64,000 nt of DNA, from the NCBI RefSeq assembly GCF_041261445.1, contig NZ_JBGCCU010000008.1, positions 62,001 through 126,000 of the forward strand, written 5' to 3'. A model generated the notes under the pieces. The model saw only the letters and a program-made list of their open reading frames with translations. It ran no database searches and was not told the origin of the DNA. Both the position numbers and the translations under genes were made by a program. How positions within the stretch are numbered: position 1 is the first letter of the stretch; every line of letters begins with the position of its first letter. The stretch comes from Catenulispora sp. EB89. Lineage in GTDB: Bacteria; Actinomycetota; Actinomycetes; Streptomycetales; Catenulisporaceae. Below are positions 49,426 through 63,900 of this stretch, piece by piece.

Positions 49426-52400
49426 ATGGCTGGTGAAGAGAAACTGCGCGAGTACCTCAAGAAGGTGACCGCGGACCTGGCGGACGCGAAGAGCCGGATC
49501 GCCGAGGCCGAGGCACGCCGCCACGAACCCATCGCGATCGTCGGGATGGCCTGCCGCTACCCCGGCGGCGTGGACAGCCCCGAGGGCCTGTGGCGCCTGG
49601 TCGACGAGGGCCGGGACGCGACCTCGGAGTTCCCCGGCGACCGAGGCTGGGACACCGAGGCCCTGTACGACCCGGATCCCGAGGCGGTCGGCACCTCCTA
49701 CTCGCGCCGCGGCGGCTTCCTGGAGGCGGCCGGCGAGTTCGACGCCGCGTTCTTCCGGATGAGCCCGCGCAACGCGCTCGGCACCGACCCCGGCCACCGC
49801 CTCTTCCTGGCCTGCGCCTGGGAGGCCTTCGAGCGCGGCGGGTTCGATCCGACCGCGCTGCGCGGCAGCCGCACCGGGGTCTGGGCCGGGCAGATGTACG
49901 ACTACTACTCCACCCGCTTCCTCGCCGCGAGCCCGCCGGCCTTGGAGGGCCTGCTGGCCGTGTCCAGCACCGGCAGCATGCTCTCCGGCCGCGTCTCCTA
50001 CACCTTCGGCTTCGAGGGCCCCTCGATCACCGTCGACACCGCCTGCTCCTCCTCGCTGGTGGCCGTGCACCAGGCCGTGCAGTCCCTGCGCGGCGGCGAG
50101 TGCGCCCTCGCGGTGGCCGGCGGCGAGACCGTGATGCCCACCCCGACGCTGTTCGTCGAGTTCTCCCGGCAGCGCGGCCTGGCCGCGGACGGCCGGTGCA
50201 AGTCCTTCTCCGCGGATGCCGACGGCACCTCCTGGGCCGAGGGCGTCGGCGTGCTCGTCCTGGAACGGCTCTCCGACGCCCGGCGCAACGGCCGGCACGT
50301 CTACGGCCTGATCCGCGGCACCGCCGTCAACCAGGACGGCGCCAGCAACGGCCAGACCGCGCCCAACGGCCCGGCGCAGGAGGCGGTCATCCGCCAGGCG
50401 CTCGCCGACGCCCGGCTCGACCCGCGCGACGTGGACGCCGTGGACGCGCACGGCACCGGCACCCGGCTCGGCGACCCGATCGAGGCGCAGGCGATCATCG
50501 CGACGTACGGCCGGGACCGTCCCGAGGACCGGCCGCTGTGGCTCGGCTCGCTGAAGTCGAACATCGGCCACGCCCAGGCCGCCGCGGGCGTCGCCGGCAT
50601 GATCAAGATGCTGATGGCGATGCGCAACGGCGTGCTGCCGCGGACGATCAACGTCACGGAGCCCACGCAGCACGTCGACTGGTCGGCCGGTACGGTCCGG
50701 CTGCTGACCGAGCCGCGCGCCTGGGCGCCCGGCGGCGACCGGCCGCGCCGGGCCGCCGTGTCCTCCTTCGGGATCAGCGGGACGAACGCGCACGTGATCC
50801 TTGAGGAGCCAGACGTCGCGGACATGCTGCGGTCCGCAGCCGAACCGGCGTCCGCACTCGATCCCGCACTCGATCTCGCACTCGATCTCGCACTCGATCC
50901 CGCGCCCGAGCCATCGCCTGAGCCATCGCCCGAGCCATCATCCGAAACGCCGCCGCACGCCTGGATCCTCACCGCCCGCAGCCGCACAGCGCTCGAAGGC
51001 CAGGCGCGCCGACTCCGCGCCCGGGTGCAGGCCGACGAGGCCATCCGCCCCCTCGATGTCGCCCGCTCGCTGGCGACCACCCGCGTCCGCTTCGACCACC
51101 GCGCCGTCGTGGTCGGCGCCGACCGGGACCGGCTGCTCGCCGGCCTGGACGCCCTCATCGCCGGCCGGGACGACGTCCCGGTGGTGCTCGGCACGGCCGA
51201 GGTCGGAGCCCGCGCGGCGTTCGTCTTCAGCGGACAGGGCAGCCAGCGCCCCGGCATGGGCCGCGACCTGTACCGCGCGTTCCCGGCTTTCGCCGCGGCT
51301 TTCGACGAGGTCTGCGAAGCGCTGGACCAGCACCTGGAGCGTCCGCTGCGCGAGGTCATGTGGGCCGAGCCGGACTCCCCGGATGCCGCCGCGCTCACCG
51401 AGACCGCCTACACCCAGCCGGCCCTGTTCGCCTACCAGGTCGCCGCGTTCCGGCTGCTGTCTTCGCTCGGCCTGGAACCGGACGTCGTCGCCGGCCACTC
51501 CGTCGGCGAGATCGCGGCGGCGCACGTCGCCGGAGTCTGGGACCTGCCCGACGCGGCCCGGTTCGTCGCGGTGCGGGGCCGGCTGATGCAGGCCCTGAGC
51601 GAACGCGGTGCCATGGTGGCGATTTCGGCCACTCCGGAGGAGGTGTTGCCGTTGCTCGCGGACCGGGTCGGCATCGCCGCCGTAAACGGCCCGGCCGACG
51701 TCGTGATCTCCGGCGAGGAAGAGGCCTGCCTTGCTCTCGCGGCGCAGTTCGAGGAGCGGGGTCGGCGGGTCCGCAGGCTCACCGTCAGCCACGCGTTCCA
51801 CTCGCCGCTGATGGAGCCGATGATCGCCGACCTCGCCGCGCACCTGGCGACCATGACCTTCCACGCCCCGCGGATCGCCGCGCAGACCGACCTCGGCCCC
51901 GAGCGCTCCTGGACCGAGCCGTCCTACTGGACCGACCAGGCACGGCAGGCCGTCGGCTTCGCCCCGATGATCGGGCGGCTGGAGTCCGCCGGGATCGGCG
52001 CCTACCTGGAGATCGGCCCGCAGCCGGTGCTTTCCGCCATGATCCGCTCCTGCCTGGCCGCCGCCGACACCCCGGTGACCGCCACTGCCGCCAAGCGGCA
52101 GCCGGAACTCGACGGTTTCGTCCTCGGCCTCGGCGCGGCCTTCGCCGCGGGCCTGGACGTCGACTGGCCGGCGCTCACCGAGGGCGGCCGCGTCATCGAG
52201 CTGCCGACTTACGCCTTCGAGTGCGAGAACTATTGGCTGCTGCCGCCGACCGCGCCGGCTGACGTCGCGAAGGCCGGCCTGCGCGCGATCGAGCACCCGC
52301 TGCTGAGCGCCGCGCTGGACGTCGCGGAAGGCGGCCCGCTGGTCGCCACCGGCCGGGCCGCGCTCGCCGACCTGCCCTGGCTGGCCGATCACGCGGTGGC

Positions 52401-54906
52401 CGGCTCGGTGGTCGTGCCCGGCGCCGCGGTGCTCGACCTCGTGCTCGAACTCGGCCGCCAGGCCGGCTTCGAGAGCGTCGCAGAGCTCGCCTTCGAGGCC
52501 CCGCTGGTGCTGCCTGCCGAGGGTGCGCTGGCGTTGCAGGCGGTCGTGAACCCCGTCGACGGAACGGTCCGGGTCTTCGCCCGCGCCGAGGACGACGCCG
52601 AGTGGACCTGCCACGCCTCCGGCCGACTGGAGGCGGCCGGATCCGCGGCCCCGGCCGACACCGGCTGGGCGCTGTCCTGGCCGCCGGCGGACGCGGCGCC
52701 GATCGACTTCGACGACGCCTACGACCGGCTCGCAGAGCTCGGCTACGCCTACGGCCCGGCCTTCCGCGGCGTGCTCGCGGCCTGGCGGCTCGGCGACGAC
52801 CTCTACGTCGAGGCCGAGCTACCGCAGGAGGCTGACACCCCCGGCTTCGGCCTTCATCCGGCGCTGCTGGACACCTCATTCCACCCCTCCATCGCCGAGA
52901 GCGGCAGCGCTGATCTGCGCGTCCCCTTCGCGTTCCACGACGTCCGCCTGCACGCCACGGGAGCCACCGGGATCCGAGTCCGGATCGGCACCGGCGGGGA
53001 CGACCGGCTTTCACTTGACGTCGCGGACGGTGCTGGTCTGCCGGTGCTGACCATCGGCGAGATGCGGGTCAGAACACTGACGGCCGCTGCGCTTCCCGGC
53101 GGCTCCGGCCCGGTCGGCTACTGCGGCGTCGACTGGATCGAGCACACCCCCCGGGCGGAGCACGCCTCGGCGAGGCTCGCGGACGGGTCGCAGTGGGTGT
53201 CGATCGCCGACCCCGCGACGCCTCCGATCACCGCAGCGCGCACGGTGTTCCGCGAAGTGCTCGACGCCCTGCGCGCCTGGGTCGCCGAACCGCGCGACGC
53301 CGGAGCCCGGCTCGTCGTGGTCGCGGACCCGGATGTCCCCGCGACAGCCGTTGCCTGGGGCCTGGTCCGCGCCGCGCAGATCGAGAACCCCGGCCGCTTC
53401 GTCCTGGTCGGCGGCGACGTCGACGCGACGACACCGGCCCGGGTGGCCGCGGTGGTGGCAGCCGGCGAGGATCAGTGCCTCCTGCGCGGTGATCGGATCC
53501 TGGTTCCCCGCGTTGTGCGCCGGACGCCGGCGCCCGCCGAACCGGTCGACCTGTCCGACGGAACGGTGCTCGTCACCGGGGCCACCGGCGAACTCGGCGC
53601 GCTGATCGCCGAGCGGCTGGCCGAACGGCACGGCGCTCGGGACCTGCTGCTCGTCTCCCGCCGCGGTGCGGCTGCGGACGGCGCCGCGGAGCTGACCGCG
53701 CGCCTGCAAGCGCTGGGAGCCCAGGCGCGGTTCGAGGCCTGCGACGTGGCCGACCGTGCCGCGCTGGCCGCTCTGCTCGCCTCGATCCCGGCCGACCGGC
53801 CGCTGATCGGCGTCGTGCACTCGGCCGGCGTCCTGGACGACGCGACGCTCGAAGGCCTGGCGCCGGAGCGGGTCGAGAAGGTCTTCCGCCCCAAGGTGGA
53901 CGCCGGATGGCTGCTGCACGAGCTCACCCTCGACCGGCCGCTGCGTGTGTTCGTGCTCTTCTCCTCGATCGCCGGGGTGATCGGCAACGCCGGGCAGGGC
54001 AACTACGCGGCCGCCAACACCTTCCTGGACGCGCTCGCCGCGCTGCGGCGCTCGCTCGGGCTGCCCGCGGTCTCGGTCGCGTGGGGCCTGTGGGCCACGG
54101 CCTCCGGCATGGGTGCCGGGCTGACCGCTGCCGACGAGGCCCGGCTGGCCCGCATCGGGATAGCCGGGCTCAGCGCCGAGCAGGGACTCGCGCTCTTCGA
54201 CGCGGCGCTCGGCGACACTGACGCGCCGCCGCTGGTCGTCGCCTCGCGGTGGAGCATCGCGGGTCTGCGGGCCCGTGTCGAGAGCGGCGAGGAGATCTCC
54301 GGGATGCTGCGTGCGCTCGTGCGTGCCACGTCGCGTCCGCGCGGCGCGTCTGCTGCGTCCCCGGGCACGGGCACGGCCGCACGCGGCGGTGCCCCGCTGG
54401 CCGACCGGCTCGCGGGCCTCACGGCGGAGGTGGCGCGCAAGACGATCACCGAGCTGGTGCAGGGGCACGCGGCGGCGGTGCTCTCGCACGGCTCGGCCGA
54501 GGCCGTGGACGTCGGCGCGTCGTTCAGCGAGCTCGGCTTCGACTCGCTGACCGCGGTCGACTTCCGGAACCGCCTCAACGCCGACGCCGGCCTGCGGCTG
54601 CCGGCCACGGCGGTGTTCGACCACCCGAGCGTGATTCGGCTGTCCGAGCATCTGTTCGGCCTGGTCGTCGGCGCGGCGCCGAGCGTCCCGGACCGGCTGC
54701 GCGCGGCCCTGGCCGAGGTCGGCGGCCTGCTCGCGGCGCCCGAGCTCGACGCCGCCGGCCGGGAGCTGGCCGCGGCCTCGTTGCGGGCCCTGCTCAGGGC
54801 GACCGGGGCCGCGCCGCCCGCGCAGTCCGCGGCGGACGCCCCGGGCGACCGGCTCGGGGAGGCCTCCGACGAGGAGATCTTCGCGTTCATCGACGGACAG
54901 CTCTAG
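49426..54906 (+). CDS. Modular PKS 2: KS-AT-DH-KR-ACP
   Basis: 1,826 residues. The N-terminal coiled-coil docking helix ([18 protein letters not shown]) should pair with the PKS1 tail. The KS has Cys207 in [16 protein letters not shown] (Asp for the usual Glu) and NIGHAQ. The AT has Ser692 in AGHSVGE and HAFHSP, a malonyl-CoA-type signature. The DH is intact (His989 in [10 protein letters not shown], and DTSFH). The KR has GATGELG, LDD (B-type) and Tyr1527 in NYAAAN. The ACP is at about Ser1707 ([11 protein letters not shown]). The expected step is one malonyl extension reduced and dehydrated to a trans double bond. The tail ending [14 protein letters not shown] is a docking helix for PKS3. 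A gap of 50 bases separates it from PKS1. Confidence 0.95.
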   Translation: MAGEEKLREYLKKVTADLADAKSRIAEAEARRHEPIAIVGMACRYPGGVDSPEGLWRLVDEGRDATSEFPGDRGWDTEALYDPDPEAVGTSYSRRGGFLEAAGEFDAAFFRMSPRNALGTDPGHRLFLACAWEAFERGGFDPTALRGSRTGVWAGQMYDYYSTRFLAASPPALEGLLAVSSTGSMLSGRVSYTFGFEGPSITVDTACSSSLVAVHQAVQSLRGGECALAVAGGETVMPTPTLFVEFSRQRGLAADGRCKSFSADADGTSWAEGVGVLVLERLSDARRNGRHVYGLIRGTAVNQDGASNGQTAPNGPAQEAVIRQALADARLDPRDVDAVDAHGTGTRLGDPIEAQAIIATYGRDRPEDRPLWLGSLKSNIGHAQAAAGVAGMIKMLMAMRNGVLPRTINVTEPTQHVDWSAGTVRLLTEPRAWAPGGDRPRRAAVSSFGISGTNAHVILEEPDVADMLRSAAEPASALDPALDLALDLALDPAPEPSPEPSPEPSSETPPHAWILTARSRTALEGQARRLRARVQADEAIRPLDVARSLATTRVRFDHRAVVVGADRDRLLAGLDALIAGRDDVPVVLGTAEVGARAAFVFSGQGSQRPGMGRDLYRAFPAFAAAFDEVCEALDQHLERPLREVMWAEPDSPDAAALTETAYTQPALFAYQVAAFRLLSSLGLEPDVVAGHSVGEIAAAHVAGVWDLPDAARFVAVRGRLMQALSERGAMVAISATPEEVLPLLADRVGIAAVNGPADVVISGEEEACLALAAQFEERGRRVRRLTVSHAFHSPLMEPMIADLAAHLATMTFHAPRIAAQTDLGPERSWTEPSYWTDQARQAVGFAPMIGRLESAGIGAYLEIGPQPVLSAMIRSCLAAADTPVTATAAKRQPELDGFVLGLGAAFAAGLDVDWPALTEGGRVIELPTYAFECENYWLLPPTAPADVAKAGLRAIEHPLLSAALDVAEGGPLVATGRAALADLPWLADHAVAGSVVVPGAAVLDLVLELGRQAGFESVAELAFEAPLVLPAEGALALQAVVNPVDGTVRVFARAEDDAEWTCHASGRLEAAGSAAPADTGWALSWPPADAAPIDFDDAYDRLAELGYAYGPAFRGVLAAWRLGDDLYVEAELPQEADTPGFGLHPALLDTSFHPSIAESGSADLRVPFAFHDVRLHATGATGIRVRIGTGGDDRLSLDVADGAGLPVLTIGEMRVRTLTAAALPGGSGPVGYCGVDWIEHTPRAEHASARLADGSQWVSIADPATPPITAARTVFREVLDALRAWVAEPRDAGARLVVVADPDVPATAVAWGLVRAAQIENPGRFVLVGGDVDATTPARVAAVVAAGEDQCLLRGDRILVPRVVRRTPAPAEPVDLSDGTVLVTGATGELGALIAERLAERHGARDLLLVSRRGAAADGAAELTARLQALGAQARFEACDVADRAALAALLASIPADRPLIGVVHSAGVLDDATLEGLAPERVEKVFRPKVDAGWLLHELTLDRPLRVFVLFSSIAGVIGNAGQGNYAAANTFLDALAALRRSLGLPAVSVAWGLWATASGMGAGLTAADEARLARIGIAGLSAEQGLALFDAALGDTDAPPLVVASRWSIAGLRARVESGEEISGMLRALVRATSRPRGASAASPGTGTAARGGAPLADRLAGLTAEVARKTITELVQGHAAAVLSHGSAEAVDVGASFSELGFDSLTAVDFRNRLNADAGLRLPATAVFDHPSVIRLSEHLFGLVVGAAPSVPDRLRAALAEVGGLLAAPELDAAGRELAAASLRALLRATGAAPPAQSAADAPGDRLGEASDEEIFAFIDGQL

Positions 54907-54945
54907 CACCGGCGCGCCGGCACCGATCACGACAGGGGTTCTTGC

Positions 54946-57900
54946 ATGGCTACCGAGGACAAGCTCCGCGAATACCTCAAGCGGGCGACGGTCGATCTGG
55001 CCGACGCCCGCCGCCGGCTGGCCGAAGCCGACGCCAGGCGCCGCGAGCCGATCGCGATCGTCGGCATGTCCTGCCGGTTCCCCGGCGCCCCGTCGGTGCC
55101 GGAGTACTGGCGGCTGCTGAGCGAGGGCCGCTCGGGAGTCCTGGACGGGGTCCCGGACGGACGCTTCGCGCTCGGCCCCGAAGCCGACGCGCTCGGCGTG
55201 TACACCCGGCGCGGCGGGTTCGTCGAGGACGTCACCCGCTGGGATGCGCGCTTCTTCGGCTTCCCGCCGCGCGAGGCGCTGCGCATGGACCCGCAGCAGC
55301 GGCTGTTGATGGAGCTGGCGTGGGAGGGCATGGAGGACGCCGGCGCCCCGGCCGCGAGCCTGGCCGGCACCCGCACCGCGGTGATCGTCGGCTTCTCCGA
55401 CGTCTTCCAGTACGGCCGGATCGAGGACGAGCGGGTCGGACCCGAGGTCTTCACCGACCCCTACACCGGTCAGGGCTCCTCGCCGAGCGTCGTTGCCGGC
55501 CGCCTCGCCTACCACTTCGACCTCCGCGGCCCGACGCTCGCACTGGACACGGCGTGCTCCTCCTCGCTGGTCGCCGTGCACCTCGCGAGCGAGGCGCTGC
55601 GCCGCGGCGAGTGCGACACCGCCCTGGCCGGCGGGGTGTTCCTGGCCTTGCACCCGGACATGTACGTGCACGGATGCGCGACCTCGATGCTCTCCCGCTC
55701 GGGCCAGTGCCGCACCTTCGACGCCGCAGCCGACGGCTACGTGCTCGGCGAGGGCGGCGGCCTGGTCCTGCTGGAGCGCCTGTCCGACGCGCTGCGCAAC
55801 GGCCGCCGCATTCACGCGGTGATCCGCGGCTCGGCGGTGAACCAGGACGGCCGCAGCAACGGCCTGACGGCGCCGAACCGCGGCGCCCAGGTGGACGTGA
55901 TCCGCCGCGCACTGGCCGCGGCCCAAGCCGACCCCGCGGACCTGAGCTACGTCGAGGCACACGGCTCGGGCACCCCGCTCGGCGACGAGATCGAACTGGC
56001 GGCACTCGGCGAGGTGTTCGCCGGCCGCACCACGCCACTGCCGGTCGGCGCGGTGAAGACGAACATCGGCCACACCCAGGCCGCGGCGGGCATGGCCGGC
56101 CTGATCAAGACCGTGCTCGTGCTCGAACACGGCCGGGCCCCGGCGAACCTGAACCTGGCCGAACCGGCCGAGGCGGTCCTGGCGAGCACGGCGGTCCAGC
56201 CCTGCACGGCGGCCCGAGACCTGCCGACCGGCGAGCGGCCGCTGGTGGCGGGGGTCAGCTCGTTCGGATGGTCGGGGACGAACGCGCACGCGGTTCTTGA
56301 GGCGGCGCCGGCGGTTGAGACGACGGGGGCGGCGGCTGCTGAGGCGGAGGTGCTGCGGGCGGTTGGGGCTGAGGGGGCGCAGGCTGTCGAGGTCGGGGCG
56401 GAGGTGCTGCGGGCGGCTAGGGCGGAGGCGGCGCGGACGGTTGAGGTGGACGCGCTGTGGGCGGCTGGGGCGGAGGTGCTGCGGCCGGTTGGGGCTGAGG
56501 CGGCGCGCGCGGTTGGGGCCGAGGGGGCGCAGGCTGTCGAGGTTGAGGCGGACGCGCTGCGGGCGGCTGAGCTTGAGGCGGCGTCGGCTGCTGAGGCTGA
56601 GGCGTCGCAGGGCGCGAAGACGCCCCGGCCGGAGCTGCTGATGGTGTCGGCGGCGGGGCAGGAGGCGCTCAGCGCTTCCCTTCAGCGCTTGGCCGACGCC
56701 GTGGCCAGCACCGGCGCCAGCCTTGCCGAGGTCGCGTACACGCTGCGTACCGGCCGTTCGGAGCTTGATGTCCGGCGCGCGATCGTCGCCACCAGCCTGG
56801 AGGACGCGGCGGTCCAGCTGGCTGCGGCCGGCGAGGCGCCCGGAGTTCGCCGTCTGAAGGATCGCCCGCGCGTGGGGTTCGTGTCCCCGGACATGCAGGC
56901 CGAGCTCGTCGAGCGCTTGGCGGGCCTCGGTATCGTGCCGGATCTGATCGCCAGAGATGAGAGCGAGCTGGCGGACGTCGATGCCGTCATCGAATTCGCC
57001 GCCGATATCGCCGATCCCGAAACCTGGCTGCTCCAGACCTGCGGGCGACTGTGGGAACTCGGCCTCGGCCTGAACCGGTCTGTCCGGGGCGCCAGCGGGC
57101 TCCGGCCCATCTCGCTTCCGACATACCCGTTCCAGCGCGAGCGGTATTGGGTGGACGTGCCCGGGGAGTCCGCCACCGACCGCGTCGAGCTGCTGACCCA
57201 GCGTTGGGAGGCGGTCGAATCGCCTTCCGAGGTGGCGTACTCCGGCCGCTACGTGCTCTACCGCGACGCTTCCGGCGTCGCCGACGCGCTCGCCGACCTC
57301 CTCCGTGCACGGGGCGCAGAGGTCGAATTCGCCACCGCCGAGCCGGCCGCCGCCGATACCCCCACGACGGTCGTTCACCTCGCGGCCCTCGACACCTCGC
57401 ACGACGAGGCCGACGAGGCCGAGGCGGTCGCATCCGCCGCGAGCGCGATCGCGGCGTGGGGCGAGGCCTCCGCCCCGGCCCGCGTCCTCGTCGTCACCCG
57501 CGCCGCGCACGCCGTCCGGCCGGCGGACGCCATGTCGTCGACCCAGGCGGCAGTCGCTGTCCTGCCGATCGTGGCGAACCAGGAGTACCCGCACCTCGAC
57601 TGCCGCAGCATCGACCTCGACCCAACACACACCGCGAGCGTCGCAGCCGAGACGATTGCCGCCGAACTCCGTCAGCCTTCGGACGCGCCGCAGCGCATCA
57701 CCACCGCGTATCGCGCCGGCCGCCGCTACGCCCCCACCTACTCGGCTGCCGCAGCCCCGCTGCCGCCGCTGCCGGTCGTCCGACCCGGCGGCACCTACCT
57801 CATCACCGGCGGCCTCGGTGAGATCGGCCTCGTCATCGCCGAGCACCTGGTGCGCCAGGGCGCCGCCGAGCTCCTGCTCACCAGCCGCAGCGGGGAGCCC

Positions 57901-60900
57901 GCCGACCCGCACGACCCGCGCGCTGTGGCGCTCCGGCGGCTGCGCGAGCTCGGCGCGACGGTCGCCACCCCGCGCGTGGACGTCACCGACCCGGCGGCGA
58001 TGCGCGAGCTGTTCGCCTCCGCCGGCCGCCGCATCGACGGTGTGGTGCACGCCGCGGCCGACGCCCGCCAGGACGCCTTCCAACCGTTGCGCGATCTCGA
58101 CCGCACCTCCGCCGCGCGCCACTTCGGCGCGAAGGTCGACGGCGCCCGCGTGCTGGTCGGCGTCGTCGCCGAATTGGCTGGGCAGGCCGAGCCAGCCGAG
58201 TCGGCCGACCCGAACCAGAACCGCTCCCCGGACTGGTGCATGCTCTTCTCCTCGACCTCCGCGCTCCTCGGCGGCGTGACGTTCGGCGCCTACGCGGCCG
58301 CCAACGCCGCGCTCGGCGCCGTCGCGCAGGCCGCGAACGCGCACGGCTCGACCCGCTGGACATCAGCGGTCTGGGACACCTGGGCCTGCACGCTCGGCAA
58401 GCTCAGCGGCGGCATCGGCGCGAGCCTGGTCGCGCACTCGATGACCGACGTCGAAGCCCTGGACGCCTTCGACCGCGCGATCGGCCATGGCACGAGCGGC
58501 ACGAGCGGCACGAGCCCGATCGTGATCGCCGCCGGCGGCCTCGCCGACCGGCTGCCCCGCCCCGCGTCCCGCGCCGCCTCGGCCGCGACCGCGACGGCGC
58601 GCGCCGGCACGGCGATCCGCCACCCGCGCCCCGACCTGCCGCAGCCCTACGCCCCGCCGCGCACCGCGACCGAGCGGGCCGTCGCCGCCGTGTGGAGCGC
58701 GGAGCTCGGCGTCGAGCCGGTCGGCATGGGCGACAACTTCTTCGACCTCGGCGGCACCTCGCTGGTCGTGCCCGGCCTGCTCGCCGCGATCGCCGAACGC
58801 TGCGGGGTCTCGCTGCCCACGGTGGCGCTGTTCGAGGCGCCGACCGTGCGCTCACTCGCCGCCATAGTCGACGAGCGTGGCGCCCGGCGCAGTGAGCCGA
58901 TGCAGAACACCGAGCCGGAGACACAGAACGCTGAGCCGGAGACACAGAGCACCAAGCAGGAGCCGGCGCCGCAGACCCCGCCCACACCGGTGTCCACCGC
59001 CGCGTCCCAGCCACAGCCCCCACGACCGCTCCCGGTCCTCGACCGCGAGCGTCCAGCTCCGCTCCGCACGCCCCCGCCGACCCCCACCGAAGCAGACCGC
59101 CACGTCGCCATCATCGGCATGGCCGGCCGCTTCCCCGGCGCCGCCGACGTCGACACGTTCTGGAGCAACCTCTGCGCCGGCGTGGAGTCGATCTCCTTCT
59201 TCACCCGCGACGACCTGATCGCCGCCGGCGTCGCCCCGGACCTCGTCGACGACCCCTCCTACGTCCTGGCCCGCCCCGTCCTCGACGACATCGCGGGCTT
59301 CGACGCCGCCTTCTTCGGCATCAGCCCCCGGCAGGCCGCGATCACCGACCCCCAGCAGCGGCTCTTCCTCGAAGTCTGCTGGGAGGCCCTGGAGCAGGCC
59401 GGCTACGCCCGTGCCGACGACAGCCGCGGCAAGGTCGGCGTCTTCGGCGGCACGCACCTGAGCACCTACCTGCACGGCATCCAGGACCAGCTCGAAGCCG
59501 ACGGTGTCAGCATCTTCGAACTCGCCATGGGCAACGAGAAGGACGCGCTGACCACCGTCGTCTCCTACCTGCTCGACCTGCACGGCCCCAGCGTCGCCGT
59601 GCAGACCTTCTGCTCCACCTCGCTCGTGGCCGCCCACCTCGCGGTGCAGAGCCTGCGGGCCGGCGACTGCGACATGGCGTTGGCCGGCGGCGTCTCGATC
59701 CGCGTCCCCGACAAGTCCGGCCACCTCTACGTGCCCGGCGGCATGGAGTCGCCCGACGGCCACGTCCGCACGTTCGACGCCCAGGCGCGCGGCAGTATGT
59801 TCGGCGACGGTGCCGCGGTGGTCGCGCTGAAGCGGCTCTCCGACGCCCTGCGCGACGGCGACCACGTCTGGGGCGTCATCCGCGGCTCGGCGATGAACAA
59901 CGACGGCACGCTCAAGGTCGGCTACACCGCCCCGAGCGTCGTCGGCCAGTCCCGGGTCGTGGTCGCGGCGATGGCCGACGCGGGCGTCACGCCGGAGGAC
60001 GTCGGCTACGTCGAGGCGCACGGCACCGGAACCGTGATGGGCGACCCGATCGAGGTGGCCGCCCTCACCCGCGCCTACGGCCCGACCCCGCGCAAGCAGT
60101 ACTGCGCGATCGGCTCGCTCAAGACCAACGTCGGCCACCTGGACCGGGCGGCGGGCGCGGCCGGGCTGATCAAGACCGCGATGGTGGTCCGCGAGCAGGT
60201 CATCCCGCCGACGCTGCACTACTCCAGTCCGAACCCCGGCATCGACTTCGCCGACAGCCCCTTCTACGTCGCCGCCGAGCTCCAGCCGTGGCCCCTCGAC
60301 AGCGCCGGCCCCGGGGCGGCCGACAGCGGCCCGCGCATCGCCGGTCTGAACTCGCTCGGCATGGGAGGCACCAACGTGCACATGATCGTCGAGGAGCCGC
60401 CGCAGCGCCGGGCCCTCGGGACCAGGCATCAGGACGCTGATCCAGCCGCGAGCCGCCGCGTGCAGATCCTGCCGGTCTCGGCACGCACCGCCGACGCCGC
60501 GGACGCCGCCTGCCGCCGGCTCGGCGAACACCTCGACGCGAACCCGAACACCCGCCTGGTCGACGCCGCCTACACGCTCCAGGCCGGCCGCCGCACCTTC
60601 GAACACCGGCGGGTCGCGGTCGTGTCAGGGCTCGACGACGCCGTCACCGCGCTCACCGACCCCGGTGCAGCGCGTCCGCCGATGCGCCGCACCGACCCGG
60701 CGCAGCAGCGCCCCGTCGCGTTCCTGCTGGCCGGTGTCGGCGAGCAGTACCCCGGCATGGTCGGCGAGCTCTACCGCCGCGAGCCGGTCTTCCGCGAGCA
60801 GCTGGACGAATGCCTGGCCCTGGTCGGCAAGGCCCTGACCGCGCACGGCCCGTTCGGCGGCGGCCTGCCCGGTGTCGGCATGTCCAACGCCGATCTGCCC

Positions 60901-63900
60901 GACACCGACCTGCCGGACCTGCTCGATCTGCTCACCGGCGCGCGCGGCGGTGGCGGCGGCGACCTCGCCGCCCTGCTCGGCCGGCGCGGCGCCGCGGACC
61001 CCCGGACCGAGGCCCTGGAGCGCACCGAGATCATCCAGCCCCTGATGTTCGCCGTCGACTACGCGCTGGCCGTGACGCTGATGCGCTGGGGCGTGCACCC
61101 GACGGCGATGCTCGGCTACAGCCTCGGCGAGTACGTGGCCGCCTGCCTGGCCGGCGTGCTCTCGCTGGAGGACGCGATCGCCCTGGTCGCCTATCGCGCG
61201 GCGCTGATCGGCGCCGCCGAGCACGGCTCGATGGCCGCCGTCCCGCTGTCCGCCGACGAGCTGCGCGACCGCTTCGCGCTGGACGAGCTCGGCCTGGACG
61301 TCGCCGCGGTGAACGGCCCCGGCACGACCGTCGTCGCCGGGCCCGCGGCGGCCCTCGACATGCTGACCGCCCGGCTGCGGGAGCGGGACATCCCGGCCCG
61401 GCCGCTCCAGACCACGCACGCCTTCCACTCCCGGATGCTCGCGCCGCTGGCCGACGACCTGACCGCGTGGGTCGCCGCGAACGTCACGCTCAACGCGCCG
61501 GAACTGCCGTACCTGTCCAACGTCACCGGCGGCCCGGCCGAGGCGGAGCTGGTGTGCGACCCCGGTTACTGGGCTCGGCACATGTGCGCGACCGTCCAGT
61601 TCGCCGACGCGGCCGCCGAACTCCTGGCCGACCCGGACCTCGCCGTCGTCGAGATCGGCCCCGGCAAGTCTCTCGGGACCCTGATGCGCGCGGCCGGCTG
61701 CCCGCCCGAGCGCTGGCCGCTGATCTGCGCGACCCTCCCGGCCGCCGGCGACCCGACCGCCGCCGACGAGACGCTGAGCGAGGGCGTCGCCCGGCTCTGG
61801 CTGGCCGGCGTCGAGATCGACTGGGACGCCTACCACGGTCGCGTGGTGCGGGAGGGTACGGTCCTGTCCGCCGACGCTCCCGGCCGCGTCCCGCTGCCGA
61901 CCTACCCCTTCCAGCGCAAGCGGCACTGGATCGAACCGACCGGGACCGTGCGCTCGCACCGGGCCGGTGCCGGAATCGCCGCACCGGCCGTCACATCCGC
62001 AGCCGCGTCCGCCGCTCCCTACGAGGCGACCCGCCTGGAAGACCTCGATCTGCTGCCCAAGCTGCCCGAGGAACAGTGGCTGAGCGTCCCGGTCTGGCGC
62101 CAGATTCCGGCCGCCCCGCCCGCCGCCGCGCAGCCCGGCTCCTGGCTGGTGTTCGCGCGGGACGGACTCGCGGCGCAGGTCCTGGACGAGCTGCGCGCCG
62201 CCGCCGCAGCGAGTGGCGCCGCCGTGACCGAGGTCCGCCCCGGAGTCGGTTACGGTGACGGCTACGCGGCCGGCGCCGACGGCGGCTACACCGTCCGCCC
62301 GGGGAGCAGCGAGGACATCCTCGCAATGCTTCAAGACCTGCGCCGCCGCGAGATCGGCCTGGAGCGGGTCGTGCACTTGTGGGCTCTGGACGAGCGCTCC
62401 GAACTGGACGACAAGACCGCGCTCGCCCTCGGCCTGCACTCGCTCGCCGCGCTGTGCCGCGCCGCGGGCGAGGCCGGGTCGACGCACTGGGCGCTCGACA
62501 TCGTGAGCGCCGGGGCCTTCCCGGTGCTGGACGGCTCCGAGGCCCGGCCGGTCGCGGCCGCGCTCGTGGGACCGGCGCTGGTGATCCCCCTGGAGTACCC
62601 GTCGATCTCCACGCGGCTCATCGACGCCGAGCCGGCCACCGACGCCGCGGCGATCGTCGCCGAGCTGCGCCGGGAACGCACCGGGACGCCCGTCGCGCTC
62701 CGCGGAACCCGGCGCTGGCTCAGCGGTTTCGAGACGGTCGCGCCCGCCGACCTCGACGAGGCCGCGAAGACCCTGCGGCCCGGCGGCGTGTACCTGATCA
62801 CCGGCGGCCTCGGCGGCCTCGGCCTGGCGATGGCCGAGCGCCTGGTGCGGGCCTGCGGCGCGAAGCTGGTCCTGCTCGGTCGCAGCGGCCTGCCGCCGCG
62901 CGAGCAGTGGGCCGCGATCGCCTCCGGCGCCCTGGCCGCCGATCCGGCGGTGCGCGACCGCGTCGAGCGGGTCCGCGCCCTGATCGCCCTCGGCGGCGAG
63001 GTCGAGATCGCGGTCGGCGACGTCGCGGATTCCGCCGACGTGCGCCGCGCCGTCGGACTGGCGCAGGAGCGCTTCGGCGCGCTGCACGGCGTCCTGCACG
63101 CCGCCGGAGTGCCCGGGGTCGGCCTGATCCAGTTCAAGGGGTCCGGCGACAGCGACGCGGTGCTCGCCCCCAAGGTCGACGGTGTCAGGGCCCTGGCCGA
63201 GGCGCTGCGCCTGGACGAGCCCGACGAGGTGCCGCTGGACTTCCTCCTGCTGTTCTCCTCGATCGTCACCAGTACCGGCGGCGGCCCCGGCCAGTTCGAC
63301 TACTGCGCCGCCAACAGCTACCTCGATGGCTACGCGGCCAAGCTCGCCGCCGCCGGCCACCGGGTGGTCTCGGTGGGCTGGGGCGAATGGGCGTGGAACG
63401 CCTGGGAGGGCGGCCTGGGCGGCGTCGACGACGGGACGGCGGCCTTCATGCGCCGGCACCGCGACGCCTTCGGCCTCACCTTCGATGAGGGCTGGCGGAT
63501 GCTGCTGCGGGCGCTGGCCGCCGGCGAGCCGCGGGTCGTGGTCAGCACCCAGGACCTGCCGACGATGGTGCGCTACGGCCGCTCGTTCACCGTGGACCTG
63601 TTCTGGGCCGCGACCCCCGCCGAGGGCGCCGGCCAGGCCCGGCACCCGCGCCCGGAACTGGTCACCGCGTATCAGGAGCCGTCCACCGAGGCCGAGCGGA
63701 CCATCGCCGAGATCTGGGGCGCCGCGCTCAAACTGGACCGGATCGGCGCCCTGGACAACTTCTTCGAGCTGGGCGGCAGCTCGCTGCTCGGGATCAACCT
63801 GCTGGCCGCGGTGCAGCGCGCGTTCCCCGGCGCGCACCTGCCGCCGCACATCCTGCACGAGGCACCGACGGTCGCCGCGCTGGCCAGGATCGCCGCCGGC

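Noticed and set aside
56620-57150. Frameshift or assembly error as cause of the missing AT in PKS3
   Set aside because: The frame stays open with normal codon use and resumes exactly at the conserved post-AT motif, so an in-frame deletion is more likely; read-level checking would still help.
53011-58344. 1,777-codon reverse-strand frame opposite PKS2 and PKS3
   Set aside because: It covers conserved KS, KR and ACP domains on the forward strand and shows no domain of its own; it is open only because of codon bias.
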